Below are positions 22,175 through 32,860 of a DNA stretch of 64,000 nt, in pieces. How positions within the stretch are numbered: the stretch's first letter is position 1; the number at the start of each line of letters is the position of its first letter. The stretch lies in the NCBI GenBank assembly GCA_037013495.1, contig CM072805.1, positions 17,084,601 to 17,148,600 on the forward strand, given 5' to 3'. This DNA comes from Hippophae tibetana (Eukaryota > Streptophyta > Magnoliopsida > Rosales > Elaeagnaceae). Below the pieces are notes generated by a model. The model saw nothing but the letters and a program-made list of their open reading frames with translations. It was not told the origin of the DNA and searched no databases. The translations under genes and the position numbers were made by a program.

Positions 22175-23905
22175 TGATAAGTACTCAAAAGTATTTAATA
22201 TATCATAATGTTATACATATTTAATAATTATATAAATTTTTATTTTCTTGTTTTACCATCATTTTAAGCAAATCTATCTTTTCATAATCACACGTATATT
22301 TTGTTGTTTTTCAGGTATTTATTTTATTAAAATAAATCAATTTGAATAAATTATACTTAAAGCACTCTATTATAGCTTAGAAGATTAAAAGAAAACATTT
22401 GTAAAACAATAAATATGTTTAAAAATTAAAAAATAAATTACATGGAAATTAGTGTTTTGGAGTGAGCTGTTGCGTAAAAATTTTGTAAGATATGACATAA
22501 GGTTAAATTAAAAGATTAAATGCATCTTAGATATGATGTAGGCCATGGCCTGAAAACATTGTGTTCCATGGTGCAAAAAAAGTGGATCTTGCTCAAACCG
22601 TATACAAGTTGTGTATGCCGCGACATGAATAAAATGTATGTTGTGGTGCCAAGTTAAAAATTTCACTTTTTTCTCATTTCCTTATTTCTTCACCCTATAA
22701 ATAGGACCTATTTCTATTGTAAAAAGATATCCATTTCATTCTATGAGCTCTCTTAGTAGCTAATTTCTTAGCTTTTATTAAAAAATTTAGTAGTTTAAAG
22801 TTCTTATCTCATTCGAGAGTTGACCAAATTTAGTTCATGCAATATATTTTAATTTTAATTCAATAAAAACATAGCAATTATGTTTGGAGGTTTTACAGAA
22901 ACAATTCTAAGAATTCTGTTGAGGTATATTTAAATATATTCTTTTTAGATTATTTCTAAGTGTTGTTTTACATGCTATATGTTTAATTTATTAATCATTT
23001 ATTAAACTATGCATGTCTGGCTATAAGTAGCATAAAATATTAGTAACATTGTTACAATTGTGAAATATTAAAGTAGATTAAACATTTTTATAAAATTAAT
23101 TAAGTTTTATTTTATCATCAAGATTTAAAATAATTAATTTATAAATCAAAGTTTTATTTCAACATCATAATAAACAAGAGAGTTAGATTTAGGATTGAAA
23201 TTATCTGAATCTGGTTAAGAATTTCACTCTTAAATATTTTGGTCTATATCAACTGTATAGTTAGAGTGGGCTCTATTTCAAAATTTTTTAAAAGAATTAC
23301 TATTGAAGATATATTGATGAGATATCCTTTACAATAGTTTTAAAATTTGAAAGTTAGTTCTAAATATTTAAGTCATAAACCTAACTTAGACATCTTGATG
23401 AAGTTTAAATTCTCAGTCAAGCTGAAAGTGACAAGTTAAATAGTTTAGTAATATCTTAAAAAGAAGCATAATTTAATTAAGGTTTAATTTGTCAGCCCAA
23501 CCGAAGGTGGCAAGTTAAAGTTTAATTAGCAAAGAAAATGATCAATGCCTTAAGATATTTTCATACCTATAAGAAAGAATGAATAATCTTAATTCATATC
23601 TTTAATATCGAATAAGTATGAATAACTAACTAATATATCTAATAATTCTCCACTATATGATAAATGTTTATTGAATATATTTTTATTTTTATGTCAGTAG
23701 TTTAGAAACTTAAACAAAAACAATCGTGACAAGATATATAGGTTATTAATTTTATTTTTAAGAATTTGTTAAATGATTTAAAACCACATGATTTATTTTT
23801 AGACCGACCTTGAAAGTATACTTGTTATTTTTTATAAGTGATTCGTGCACTTGCAAATAATTTTATAAATTATACAAAATTTATACACCTAATTTTGGCA
23901 CATCA
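22175..23905 (+). mobile_element. 1.7-kb LTR inserted in element A, probably Ty3/gypsy
   Basis: Begins TGATAAGTACTC exactly where the element A protein stops and ends GGCACATCA. It carries CCCTATAAATAGGAC near 22693, a strong TATA box, so its transcription direction is plus. It is followed by a degenerate TTTTTGGTGTAATTGCC at 23907, resembling the TGGCGCCGTTGCC primer site of many plant Ty3/gypsy elements. No internal coding region follows, so only an LTR and a few bases remain. The flanks do not show a clear target duplication. Its start and its GTGCACTTGC stretch recall the LTRs at 39899 and 43368. Confidence 0.65.
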
Positions 23906-23940
23906 TGTTTTTGGTGTAATTGCCAAGTAAATCAATAATA
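23906..23940 (+). other. degenerate gypsy-like primer site remnant
   Basis: TGTTTTTGGTGTAATTGCC lies directly after the LTR end. Relative to TTTTTGGCGCCGTTGCC it differs mainly by C to T and G to A changes. It is all that is left of the internal region. Confidence 0.5.
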
Positions 23941-24900
23941 GCACTGAAAACAAGTTAACCTTTGCAAGCATTAGTGCACTAGCCCAACCATTTGATATGT
24001 TGAATTTTAACATATGAGGACCTACACCTTATACTAGTATAAATGGGGATATATATTTTCTACTTATTGTGGATGAATGCACCTATTTCTCTTAGATATT
24101 TTTCTTACAGACTATAGATCAAGTAACTTCTATTTTCTTCAAATTTAAGAAAATGACAAAATGTCAGTTTAATATGAAAATAAATTAGGTCCAAAGTGAT
24201 GGTGTTGTATAGTTTAAATCACTTTCTAAGATTCTTGAAAATAATGGTATTGTCAATAGGTTAAATTTTCCTCATACTTCACCACAAAATGTTATGTTGG
24301 AGTCTAGACATAGGCATGTGGTTGATGTAGGACTAGATTATTTGTTCAAATCTAGTGTTCAAATATGTTATTGGCTTTATGCTTTCAGATCTATAGTTTA
24401 CACATTAAATCAAGTACCTTCTAAAGTTTTATGATTTCAACCTTCTTACCAAGCTGTATGGTCGTACTCTTTATTATAATTTTTTGAGATTTTTGGGTTT
24501 CTTAAGTTTTCCATGTCTTCATCCTTTCACTAAAAATAAGCTTCAAGTAAGGTATGTTGTTTGCACTTTTCTCAGGTAGCTGTCTAGTCAAAAAGGCTAC
24601 TTATGTCTTGACATAAATTCTAAATTTTCACTTGTAGATATGTTGTCTTTAGTAAAACTGAGTTCCCTTTTTTTGTTGTCAATTCTATGTTAGATAATGT
24701 AGGTGTATCTTTATATGTATGCTTCATGTGTTCATCTATTAGGTTGGTTATGTCCTTTCTTTACTAGTGTTATGTCTAGTTCTTTGTCAACTTCTTTATC
24801 TATTCTACTACCTCAATCATTAGTTATGCATGTAAAGTCTATTTTTATGATGATGCATGAGTAATCACCATCATCTACACCTATTGTTCTATGGTGTTGG
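23941..24900 (+). pseudogene. element A integrase remnant, part 2
   Basis: ENKLTFASISALAQPFDMLN leads into the integrase core: NGDIYFLLIVDECTYFS, VQSDGVV (second Asp region) and FPHTSPQNVMLESRHRHVVD, in which the usual NGxxERKHRH reads NVMLESRHRH, so the catalytic Glu is still present but the Gly and Arg around it are changed. Stops are frequent. The part after 24480 is a decayed linker towards the RT. Confidence 0.8.
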
Positions 24901-25149
24901 ACTTTCTAGGCAACCTTTTATCAAGTCAATTTCACACTCTCTTGTTCCTATGTCACCTCAATTGATTCCTACATCTAGTTCATTTCCTATTGTATCTACT
25001 TCTTATTAGTTCTCTACTACATCTTCTCATACCTCTAAGTCTATTTCTTTAGCTCCTAGTACTTCAAGAGCTTTTGCAACTTTTCCTAGTATAAATTTAA
25101 TTGTGGTTCTTCCCCACTTTGGAGGTGGTTCTAGTGGACTTAATTCATA

Positions 25150-26290
25150 TACTATGCAAACTAGGTCTAGAATTAGGCACTCTCAGCCTAAAAGCACTTA
25201 TTACTTCTACTCCTTTTTTCATTGCTCTAAAGTCATATGAGGATGGTATTATAAGTCTAGAGTGGTATACAACAATGAAAATTGAGCATGATGCTCTACT
25301 TAGAAATCAAACTTGGTAGTTAGTTAATCAAAATTCCTCAACAAAGGTCATTGACAACCTATGCATTTTTAAAACCAAGGAAAAGTCATATGATACTCTA
25401 GAAAAGTATAAGGCATGCCTCGTAACTCAAGAGTTCTTGCAAAAAAACTAGGATTAGACTTCACAAAAACCTTTAGCCCTATAGTGAAACTCTTTTTTGT
25501 AAGGATTGTACTTATTAGGGGTGTCCAAAAATTAGACCAAACCGAATTAAATCGAATCGGATCGGTCTAAATAGTTTTATAAATCAAACGGTCCAGTCCG
25601 ATTTGTATTAATTAAAACCATTTTTCAAATGATCTGGTCTGATTATATTAATTTTTAAATCGGTCTAACCGGACCGGATTAGTTTAATAATATATTAAAT
25701 TTTTCATATCATTTCTCATAAACCGTTGATTAAATTTTCCATATTTTAATCAAAAGTGTATCATTAGGTGTATCATATTTATGTATTATTAATCGAATCA
25801 AACTGTTGAAAACCATTAACCAAACTGGACCAAACTGTTCGGTTTAATATTTTTAATAACTAAACAATTGGTTCGGTCTAATTTGAGCAATTCAAATGGT
25901 CTGATCAATTTAATTTTTTTTACTTAAAACCAGACTGTGAACACCCCTAGTACTTACCATTGCTCAACATTTTAGTAGGCACATTAGATAGCTAGACACA
26001 TATAACTTCAAGTCCTATACATCTTCAAGATTTTTCCATGGTAATTCACTAGCAATTTTTACACAAGGACATGTATCAATTACACTACTTCCTTGGCGTT
26101 GAGATTACATCCTCATCACAAGGCTTGAATTTTTGTCAAGATAAGTTTGTTAAAGGGTTGTTATAGAGGTTTGGTATGTCTACTTTAAAAGTTACGCTTA
26201 CTCTAAAGGCCTTAGAAATAGTATTGAGTAAGAATAATGATAATGGAAAAGAGGATCCTTCTAGTTATAGGAGCTTAGTAGAAGCCTTAC
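25150..26290 (+). pseudogene. element A reverse transcriptase remnant, internally deleted
   Basis: MQTRSRIRHSQPKALI and ALKSYEDG begin the RVT_2 domain, followed by decayed KARLVAKGF-type sequence. The MITE at 25515 interrupts RIVL-TIAQHFSR. After RQLD the palm region with the YxDD box is missing and the sequence continues at YFLGVEITSSSQGLNFCQDK. The deletion near 25990-26080 removes the catalytic core. Confidence 0.8.
25515..25949. mobile_element. hAT-type MITE
   Basis: 435 bp with terminal inverted repeats TAGGGGTGT...ACACCCCTA, flanked by GTACTTAT (25507-25514) and GTACTTAC (25950-25957), an 8-bp target duplication with one change, as expected for hAT transposons. The interior is AT-rich with many CGGTCTAA / AAACCGAA motifs and no coding capacity. 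Excising it restores the RT reading across the site. Confidence 0.92.
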
Positions 26291-26296
26291 AATAAT

Positions 26297-26880
26297 GTGT
26301 TAGTTCTTAAGTACTCCAACAAATGTTCATATGAAGCCATAAAAAAAGGCACTGAGGTACCTCAAGAAAAATTCAAACTGTGGATTGGTATTGATGAAAC
26401 TTATGAGTTTAGTCTTATAAGATACACAGATGTAGATTGGGTAAGCTGTTATGATGATAGAAGAAACGTGAGTGGATATTGTATATTCTTTGAGGGTAAT
26501 CTCATAGGTTGGTCTTCATCTAAATAGAGGGTAGTTTCAAGATCATCAATATAGTCAGAATATAGAGCACTAGCAAGTGGTGAATTTGAAGTGATTTGGG
26601 TTCACTCTTTGCTGAAAGAAATTGGCTTCAATTTCATAGATAAATCCAAATTATTGTGATAATATTAGTGCGAAACACATAGCTAGAAATATAGTGCAAC
26701 ATGCAAAAACTAAACATATAGAAATTGATATACATTTTGTTAGAGATTTGGTTTTACAAAAGAAGGTGGAAATCTTGTATTGTTCTTCTAAAAACCAATT
26801 GGCTAATGTTTTAACTAAACCTTTAGCTGGTCCATTATTTTTAAAATTTAGAAGCAAGCTTATGGGACTTATTACCATAA
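26297..26880 (+). pseudogene. element A RNase H remnant
   Basis: YTDVDWVSCYDDRRNVSGYC and LIGWSSSK match the copia RNase H start (ADWAG..DDRRSTSGYC, ISWSSKKQ). A stop and frameshifts follow, then YCDNISAKHIARN, KTKHIEIDIHFVRDLVLQKK and QLANVLTKPLAGPLF, the C-terminal half. The purine tract AAAAGAAAG ends at 26893, next to the 3' LTR. Confidence 0.88.
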
Positions 26881-26893
26881 GTTTAAAAGAAAG

Positions 26894-27099
26894 TATTAGA
26901 TCCTATGGCTACATAGGTGACATGCGAATAAGTTACAATAAGTTTAGTCTTAATTATTTTGTTACATAATAATAGTATAGAAGATAGTTATGTAAAGTGT
27001 ATATATATAACCTCCTGGTTATAGAATCAACACAATGAGAATATTATTGATAAGTTACTTCTTGAGTATTCTGAGTTCATAGGTTCCTCAAAGCCTTTA
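26894..27099 (+). repeat. element A 3' LTR, TA..TA ends
   Basis: Starts TATTAGATCCTATGGCTAC and ends AAAGCCTTTA, followed by TCATA (27100-27104), the same five bases as left of the 5' LTR. GTGTATATATATAACC near 26998 matches the TATA region of the 5' LTR. Confidence 0.85.
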
Positions 27100-27104
27100 T
27101 CATA

Positions 27105-27689
27105 TCATTAAATTTTGTAATTATTAAAAGAATTTTTTTTTTTTTTTGGGAAATTAAAAAAGTAACACTCGTAAAAATTATAATAATAAATATAGTGTCA
27201 AATAATATTGAACATGATGCAATTGGATGACGTTTAATATTGAATGTGTCTAAATGGTCATATTTTAATTTGAAGGATATCCAATTTGATGATGTTTAAA
27301 ATGAAATGATATATCAATTTGATGATGTTGTTTTTCTAACTTTTTTGTTACTTTCATACAATTAAATTTTACAAAATATTACAAAAATATCATCGATATC
27401 AACTAGTTAATGGAAGTTAATGGTAAATTACACATATATCGAATATATTGTTGTTACATTTGTAAAATTTAATGGTATGAAAATAACATAAAAAGTTCGG
27501 TGATATTTTTGTAATATTTGTAAAACTTAATGGTGTGGAAGTAAAATATCAAAGTTTGATGGTATTTTTGTAACAAAAATTTAATTTTTGATGACAAAAA
27601 ACCTATTTACTCTTTTTTTAATATGCATCTTATGTTTATAACTTTTAAGCTTAGTTTAATTGATACAACAATGTAAGTTTTGATTTCTG
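27105..27689. other. AT-rich spacer with degenerate short repeats
   Basis: No gene. Short related phrases recur (TTTGATGATGTT, AATTTGATGATG; TTTTTGTAATATTTGTAAAA; GATGGTATTTTTGTAA), so the stretch looks like a decayed minisatellite-like region. A similar TTGAATGCAATTAAAT phrase occurs in block X near 2200. Confidence 0.5.
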
Positions 27690-28230
27690 TTATCTCTTTC
27701 TCTCTCTGGTAGAATACCTCATTTTTATTAATATAAAGATTCTGAAGTTACAATATAAAATATTGTCTATACGTGACAATTTAGAAATTTCATGAGCTAG
27801 AGTATTGAACTCTCTTGGAATCTTGGCCGCTTGAAAGTTACTAAAGCATTTAATCAAAAGAAAAATCTCATCAAGAAATTGAGATGGTTCCCATGAAAAC
27901 TGATTCGAACTATGTAGGATGTATTCAATTGCTAATTGACAATCACCTTCAATTATTACTGAGTGAACTCCCATTGCTTTGGCAATTCCAATGTCTAGAG
28001 ACATTGCTCGAGATTCAACTACTTTAGTTGAGTAAAACTAGAGTTTTTTGCACCAAATTTCAATGACATTGTATAGGGATTATGGCTGTTCTTCTCTTTG
28101 GTACATGCAAATGTGAGTTCATGAAACAAATCAGACACGTGTTGCAAACTTGTTTGAAAATTAACAGATTTGCCTTAAAAGACCTCGTTCCTTAAATGTC
28201 AAATAGCTCTTAAGGAACAATTTGAGTATT
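27690..28230 (-). mobile_element. LINE-type RNase H domain remnant
   Basis: On the minus strand the downstream part is open and reads MSLDIGIAKAMGVHSVIIEG, then DCQLAIEYI and KIPREFNTLAHEISKLS. This is the plant RVT_3 / RNase H domain (A..AL.LG...V.VEgDC..lv, vPRegN..AH..A), usual at the end of plant L1-type LINE polyproteins. Upstream, after a frameshift near 28010, FHELTFACTKEKNSHNPY continues the linker before it. No polymerase part and no poly-A tail were found, so it is a short dead fragment. Confidence 0.75.
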
Positions 28231-28919
28231 TTAATTGTTGTGTCTTCGTATGTTGAAATTATTTATCTCTTTTGAAGTTAAAAACACCTAAAATATAACA
28301 AAATATATACGTGATTATGAACATATAGATTTGCATAAATAATCAAATAAAATGTTATGATCAAAACCTATTCAAATAAACATAATAAAATACGAGTATT
28401 TTTCAATCATTTATCGTAACCCTAAACCATTTTTGTGCTAAAAACCTAAAACAAAAAATAAATAAACTAAACTCATTTTTTTAGATTTTTAGGGTTATAG
28501 TAGATATGTAACAAGTTTTTAAACCCCTAAGTAGACCTAGTGGATGAGTTAAAATCTTGTGAGTTCTTTCAGTAATGATACTTACAAACATCCTAATATG
28601 AAAAAACTAAAAATAAAATAAAACGACTAATAACAAAAATAAAAACAAAATTATGAAAATTCTCATGCTTTAGTTTCTTTTCAGTTCATAATTTAAGACT
28701 CATACACAAGTTCACCTAACATCTCAAAGGATCAAAGTTCATCATTGAAATCAATTACACATCAAAAGTTCATGTCCCATTACTAGAACATATGATAAAC
28801 ACTAAAAGCTCAAATGTACATAACATATATCTCATGAAAGGAATCAAATGCTAGGATTGCGAAGACATGAGATTAATCATATCATACTTTAATAAATATT
28901 AAGGAAAAACATTTAGAAT
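28231..28919. other. AT-rich spacer, nothing recognised
   Basis: Non-coding sequence between the LINE remnant and repeat block X copy 2. I see no terminal repeats, no coding similarity and no matching stretch elsewhere in the window. Confidence 0.5.
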
Positions 28920-31201
28920 GTGCCTCAAGATGAATGAAAATGCATTTAATTTAAAAGAGGTTATTCCTACTATTTGGTAATAACCATGTCAATACTTTTA
29001 AGAATTTAGGATCATAGTATTTAATTAAACTATTTTTTTCTCTTTTCCTTTCTTTTTGTTTAGGAGAACAAATTAATGTACATATATTATTATGGTAAGT
29101 GACTAATTTGGCTCTTTTTTCTTAGGAAATCCCGTATATATTTGTTTTCTTTACTAAAAGTCAAGCATAAATGAAGATAGGTACATACCTTCAACTTCAA
29201 CTCAAATCATTTAATTAAAGCAATGAAAATAAGTACATCATACTTCATTAGATGTTTAAAATCCTAACATTCAATGCAACGCCTATAGATATCATCTAAC
29301 AATTTAAAATATTATGAAAAGTGTTTAAAAGAGTAGAATAAATATTACTACTCATAATAAAATGATATATGCTCAATAATCTCACAAGTTAGTCTCCGCT
29401 ATTTGATTCTCATACACCAAATTTAGGTTTTAACTCAATATCAACATCCAAAAATAGCACTACTAATATCCAACTCATACATTTTCAGTAATATAAAAAA
29501 GTATGGTACACCATTTTATATCGAACGTTATTTAATTAAATGTTGTTCAAATTAAAATACGTTCATTTGAATCGTTGTTGAACGTAATCCGTTTGGATCT
29601 CATTTAATATTATTAAAGTACTATTTTTGTTATTTTATAAGTTTTAGGAATATTATTTTTTGTAATTTAAAAAAAAAACTCAAATACGTTAATACAATTT
29701 GGAAAAAAAAATTTCATTACTTGTATATATTTGCTCAATATGAGTTTTTTAAAATTATAATTAAACAAATGGTTAATATTTGAAGATTTGGTTTTCTTTA
29801 AAAGAAAAAATAAAATTAATTGCTATACATTTAGCCTGCATTTGACAATTCTCTTATTACGGTTAATTTATTATATTTAATTAAACTAAATTAATTACCA
29901 AGAAAAATTAATATTTATTTAAATTTTAATGTTTTAAATTTTAACTGAATGTGATTAATCAATTTCAGTTCATAAACAAATAAATCGAATTGGATAAGAA
30001 AATAAATTAGTGGTAAGTGGTGTTTATAATTGGATAATAGAGATGTAATTTCTTATTTTTCATTCAAAGACTACAACTCCCTAATTTCATTTATTCAAAA
30101 AAGAAAGAATTATGACTCTTATTAATTGTGCAAAATTATGACGTAGTTGTGGCTCCAAAATTATTAGAGTCTAAAATTATTTTATGTTACAAATTATGAT
30201 TTTTAAATTACATATAAAAACTTGTTGCTATTATATAAATTTAATAAGTATGATCTGAAAATAAAATAAGATTACTCATATGTAAAGTACGTGTATTTTT
30301 GCTAGTGTAATTAAGTTATCCATTTTCTAGTAACTTAATCACTAAGGGAAAATTCATAATTAAATTTCATAAAATAATTTGAACCTTATCTTCTAAATTT
30401 AACCTTTTTAAAAAATAACTATTTTTATACTAAAAAGGCATTTAATAAAACAAATTTTTTATTACAATTTCATAATAAGATAAGCAAATATGATGAATTT
30501 TAACTATGTTTATTTTAAATTTCTTTCAATTTCATCCTTTTTTGGATTGTTTTCATATTTCATTATAAATTAATAAACATAACCCAAATATCAAGTGATA
30601 CAACTTGATTTAATTCAATAATTCCATAAATGCATAACAATATCATAACTCTTCATAGATAGAATTTTATGTTAGCTAGTTTATTTTCACAAACACCTTG
30701 ATCCTTTTTTTTTAATTAGTAAGTATACTTTAATTACCTAATTTTTAGGGTATACAAAATATCCATTTTCTACTTTCAAAGAATTACTAATATTTACATC
30801 CGATAATTGAATTGTAATGGATGCTTTTTTTCAAAATCAACAATGTAGTTGGAATAACGGATTAGCATTTTTAAATCCACGTGAATTCGATTTAATTTAC
30901 CTTTATTAAAATATAATATATTTTTAACTTCTTTTTTTGTAGATTAAGAGTTTTTAATAATTTTAACGTAATTAATCAAAATTTATACTCTATTAACCTT
31001 CTTAATTAAATGAGTCTATTGCTTTAAATTATTCTTTTTCTTTTTAAACTCTTCAATGAAATTATTCAATTTATTGTTTTTTCTACTTTTATTTGTTATT
31101 TGTCAAAATTAGTTGTACTTTAAACAAATATAACATATAATATTTTAATTTTTGAGTTATATAGATTTGTAATTTACATAATTTTTTTATGTGATCATTA
31201 A
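28920..31201. repeat. long dispersed repeat block X, copy 2 (left part)
   Basis: Aligns with 1791-3640, with an insertion near 29090-29250 and several indels. The last five bases, ATTAA at 31197-31201, are the target duplication of element C, which splits this copy. The block continues at 36194. Confidence 0.8.
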
Positions 31202-31344
31202 TGTTAATGTATATCTCTTTACTTCTGGCATATCTGTATCTAGTTACTTTAGACATATCTAGTTTACTTGTAACTCCTATATAAAGGTACCATGTATATT
31301 CATTTATTCACAGAATAAAATACAATCATTAAGTATTTCTAACA
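31202..31344 (+). repeat. element C 5' LTR
   Basis: 143 bp, TGTTAATGTATATC to TTTCTAACA. It lacks a 14-bp TAGTAATATATATC piece that is present in the 3' LTR and looks like a local duplication of the terminus. CTCCTATATAAAGG near 31276 is the TATA box. Confidence 0.95.
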
Positions 31345-31356
31345 TGGTATCAGAGC
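31345..31356 (+). other. element C primer binding site (also reads as antisense gag)
   Basis: TGGTATCAGAGC directly follows the LTR and is a perfect copia primer site. On the minus strand, however, these bases and the next ones continue the inverted gag frame (CDPIWACSDT). The site therefore coincides with the left breakpoint of the inversion. Confidence 0.8.
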
Positions 31357-31822
31357 ATGCCCAAATTGGATCACAAAGGTCAATTTGGTCCCAAAGGAAG
31401 CGAAGTTGATCAAAGTAGTCATTGATGGATTACCCTGGTCCCTGTTGCAGTTTATGCAATTCAACTATTAGTTGATATTTCATGGATCTGTGAGTAGTGG
31501 AGTACCTTTTGGCCAATATATCCCATGCTGATTTGGCATCATCAAAGCTACCTAACAGATTGGAGATGGATGGAATTGAAGTATTCCGAATCCATGTGAG
31601 GATCATGTGGTTGTGACTATCCCATTCAATCATGCGACGAAGAAAGATAGAATCTTCTTCACTTGCTCCTTTATCAGGAATATTAATTGCTCCAGTACAA
31701 TAATGCCAGAGCATACGACCCTTAAGAAAACTGCGCATAGCTTGAGACCATGACAAATAATTCTTAGTCCCCTCCAATATAGTATTGATAGGGCAAGAAA
31801 CAAAAGTATCCTTTTTATCCAT
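31351..31822 (-). pseudogene. element C gag N-terminal part, inverted
   Basis: Starts at ATG (complement of 31820-31822): MDKKDTFVSCPINTILEGTK, then YLSWSQAMRSFLKGRMLWHY, the copia gag N-terminal domain, and SAWDILAKRYSTTHRSMKY, LIVELHKLQQGPG. A TAA lies where Gln is usual, then SINDYFDQLRFLWDQIDLCD follows up to the PBS. It is antisense to the pol part of the same element. The missing C-terminal gag resumes on the plus strand at 32318. Confidence 0.92.
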
Positions 31823-32311
31823 TTGAAAACACAATATTTAAAAACAGACTGCAAAAACGAGATCTATGCGAAAAACTGGGTAGGGTAAACCTGTATTACT
31901 AAATTCCAGTCAACGGTCAACGGGTAGTCCGATCAGCGGGCAGTCTGGTCAACGGTGGTCCGGTCAACGGGAAAATCGGTCAGCGCGGTCAATGGTTAGA
32001 ACGGTCAGATCGGTTCTGTGACGTCAGCTGGGTGGATGATGACGTCAGCCCTATGCAAAGTACTGATGACGTCACGAGCAAAGAGCGGCCAGTGTACAAC
32101 GTTTGATGACTGTGATACTTATACGGTTGTGTAGATCCGGTTGAGCCGATCACAGTGGTATCTGCAGATAGGTCGTCGGGTTAAGATTAACGGCGGCGGC
32201 GACGACGCATTAACGATGTGAAGATTGGTTGTGCGGTGCGTGAGGGAGCGTGCGGTGTCTCATGGTTGCGATACTTCCACGATTGTGTAGATCCGGTCGA
32301 GCCGATCACAG
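31823..32311 (-). promoter_or_regulatory. element C leader, inverted, with clustered bZIP and WRKY motifs
   Basis: This is the untranslated leader between PBS and gag, now inverted. It is GC-richer than its surroundings. It contains five RGTCAA motifs (minus-strand W-box TTGACY) at 31908-31913, 31915-31920, 31947-31952, 31962-31967 and 31987-31992, and three perfect TGACGTCA palindromes at 32019-32026, 32040-32047 and 32067-32074. A stretch of about 57 bp containing GTGTAGATCCGGT and GCCGATCACAGTGGTAT is duplicated (about 32109-32164 and 32265-32320). Regulatory activity is inferred from the motifs only. Confidence 0.6.
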
Positions 32312-32317
32312 TGGTAT

Positions 32318-32860
32318 ATGCAAAAAAAAATTCGGAACAATATGCACGGTGGCGGTGGTGATTACAGTTGTTTGTATGGTGCAGAACTCCTTAACAACGG
32401 CGACTGTAATTCCAGAACCTAAGGCCAGCTTCTTAATAGTAGTCCTCCTCCCTCTCTTGATATTGCTGTAAATGAGTTGGTTAGAGAAGAAGCTCGACTT
32501 GCAACCCTTCAAGCCCAAAATAAGCTCAATGTTTTGGCTATTACTCCTCCTGCTCCTGCCATTGAACAACCTCAACAATCAGGTGATTCCTTTGGCTTTT
32601 ACAATCGTCGCAGGCAGAGCAATAAAAGGTTCTGCAATTATTGTAAGCGTCATGGCCATACCATTGAGACTTGTTACTGTCGTAACAAATCTACTACTGT
32701 TGTTGCTAATACTGAGCCTACTTCGTTGATGCCTTCTAGTTTAGCAGAGTCCCAGTCTTCTGAATCCACTATCAACCTCTCTTCCATTGAACTACAGAAG
32801 ATCATAACTCAGGCTGTTCAAATGGCTGGTAATGCATCTCTTTCCACTACCCTCTCAATT
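32318..32860 (+). pseudogene. element C gag C-terminal part and zinc knuckle
   Basis: Plus-strand continuation of gag: AKKNSEQYAR, a decayed stretch, then GQLLN, PPPSLDIAVNELVREEARLA and the zinc knuckle CNYCKRHGHTIETC with all CCHC residues kept near 32632-32675. The first 100 bp have stops and frame changes; from 32430 the frame is open into the protease region. Confidence 0.88.

Larger units (their letters stand above)
14102..27099 (+). mobile_element. Ty1/copia element A, host of four later insertions
   Basis: LTRs at 14102-14313 and 26894-27099 are flanked by TCATA on both sides (14097-14101, 27100-27104), so the outer borders are secure. Order is PBS, gag, protease, integrase, RT, RNase H, the copia order. 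Within it sit element B, an LTR at 22175-23905, an hAT-type MITE at 25515 and an unidentified piece near 14866-15520. Removing these leaves about 4.6 kb, the usual copia size. All domains carry stops or deletions, and the central RT with its YxDD box is missing, so it is dead. Confidence 0.9.

Noticed and set aside
32250-32729. Leucine-rich open frames on both strands
   Set aside because: They are shadows of the gag and zinc-knuckle frame of element C.
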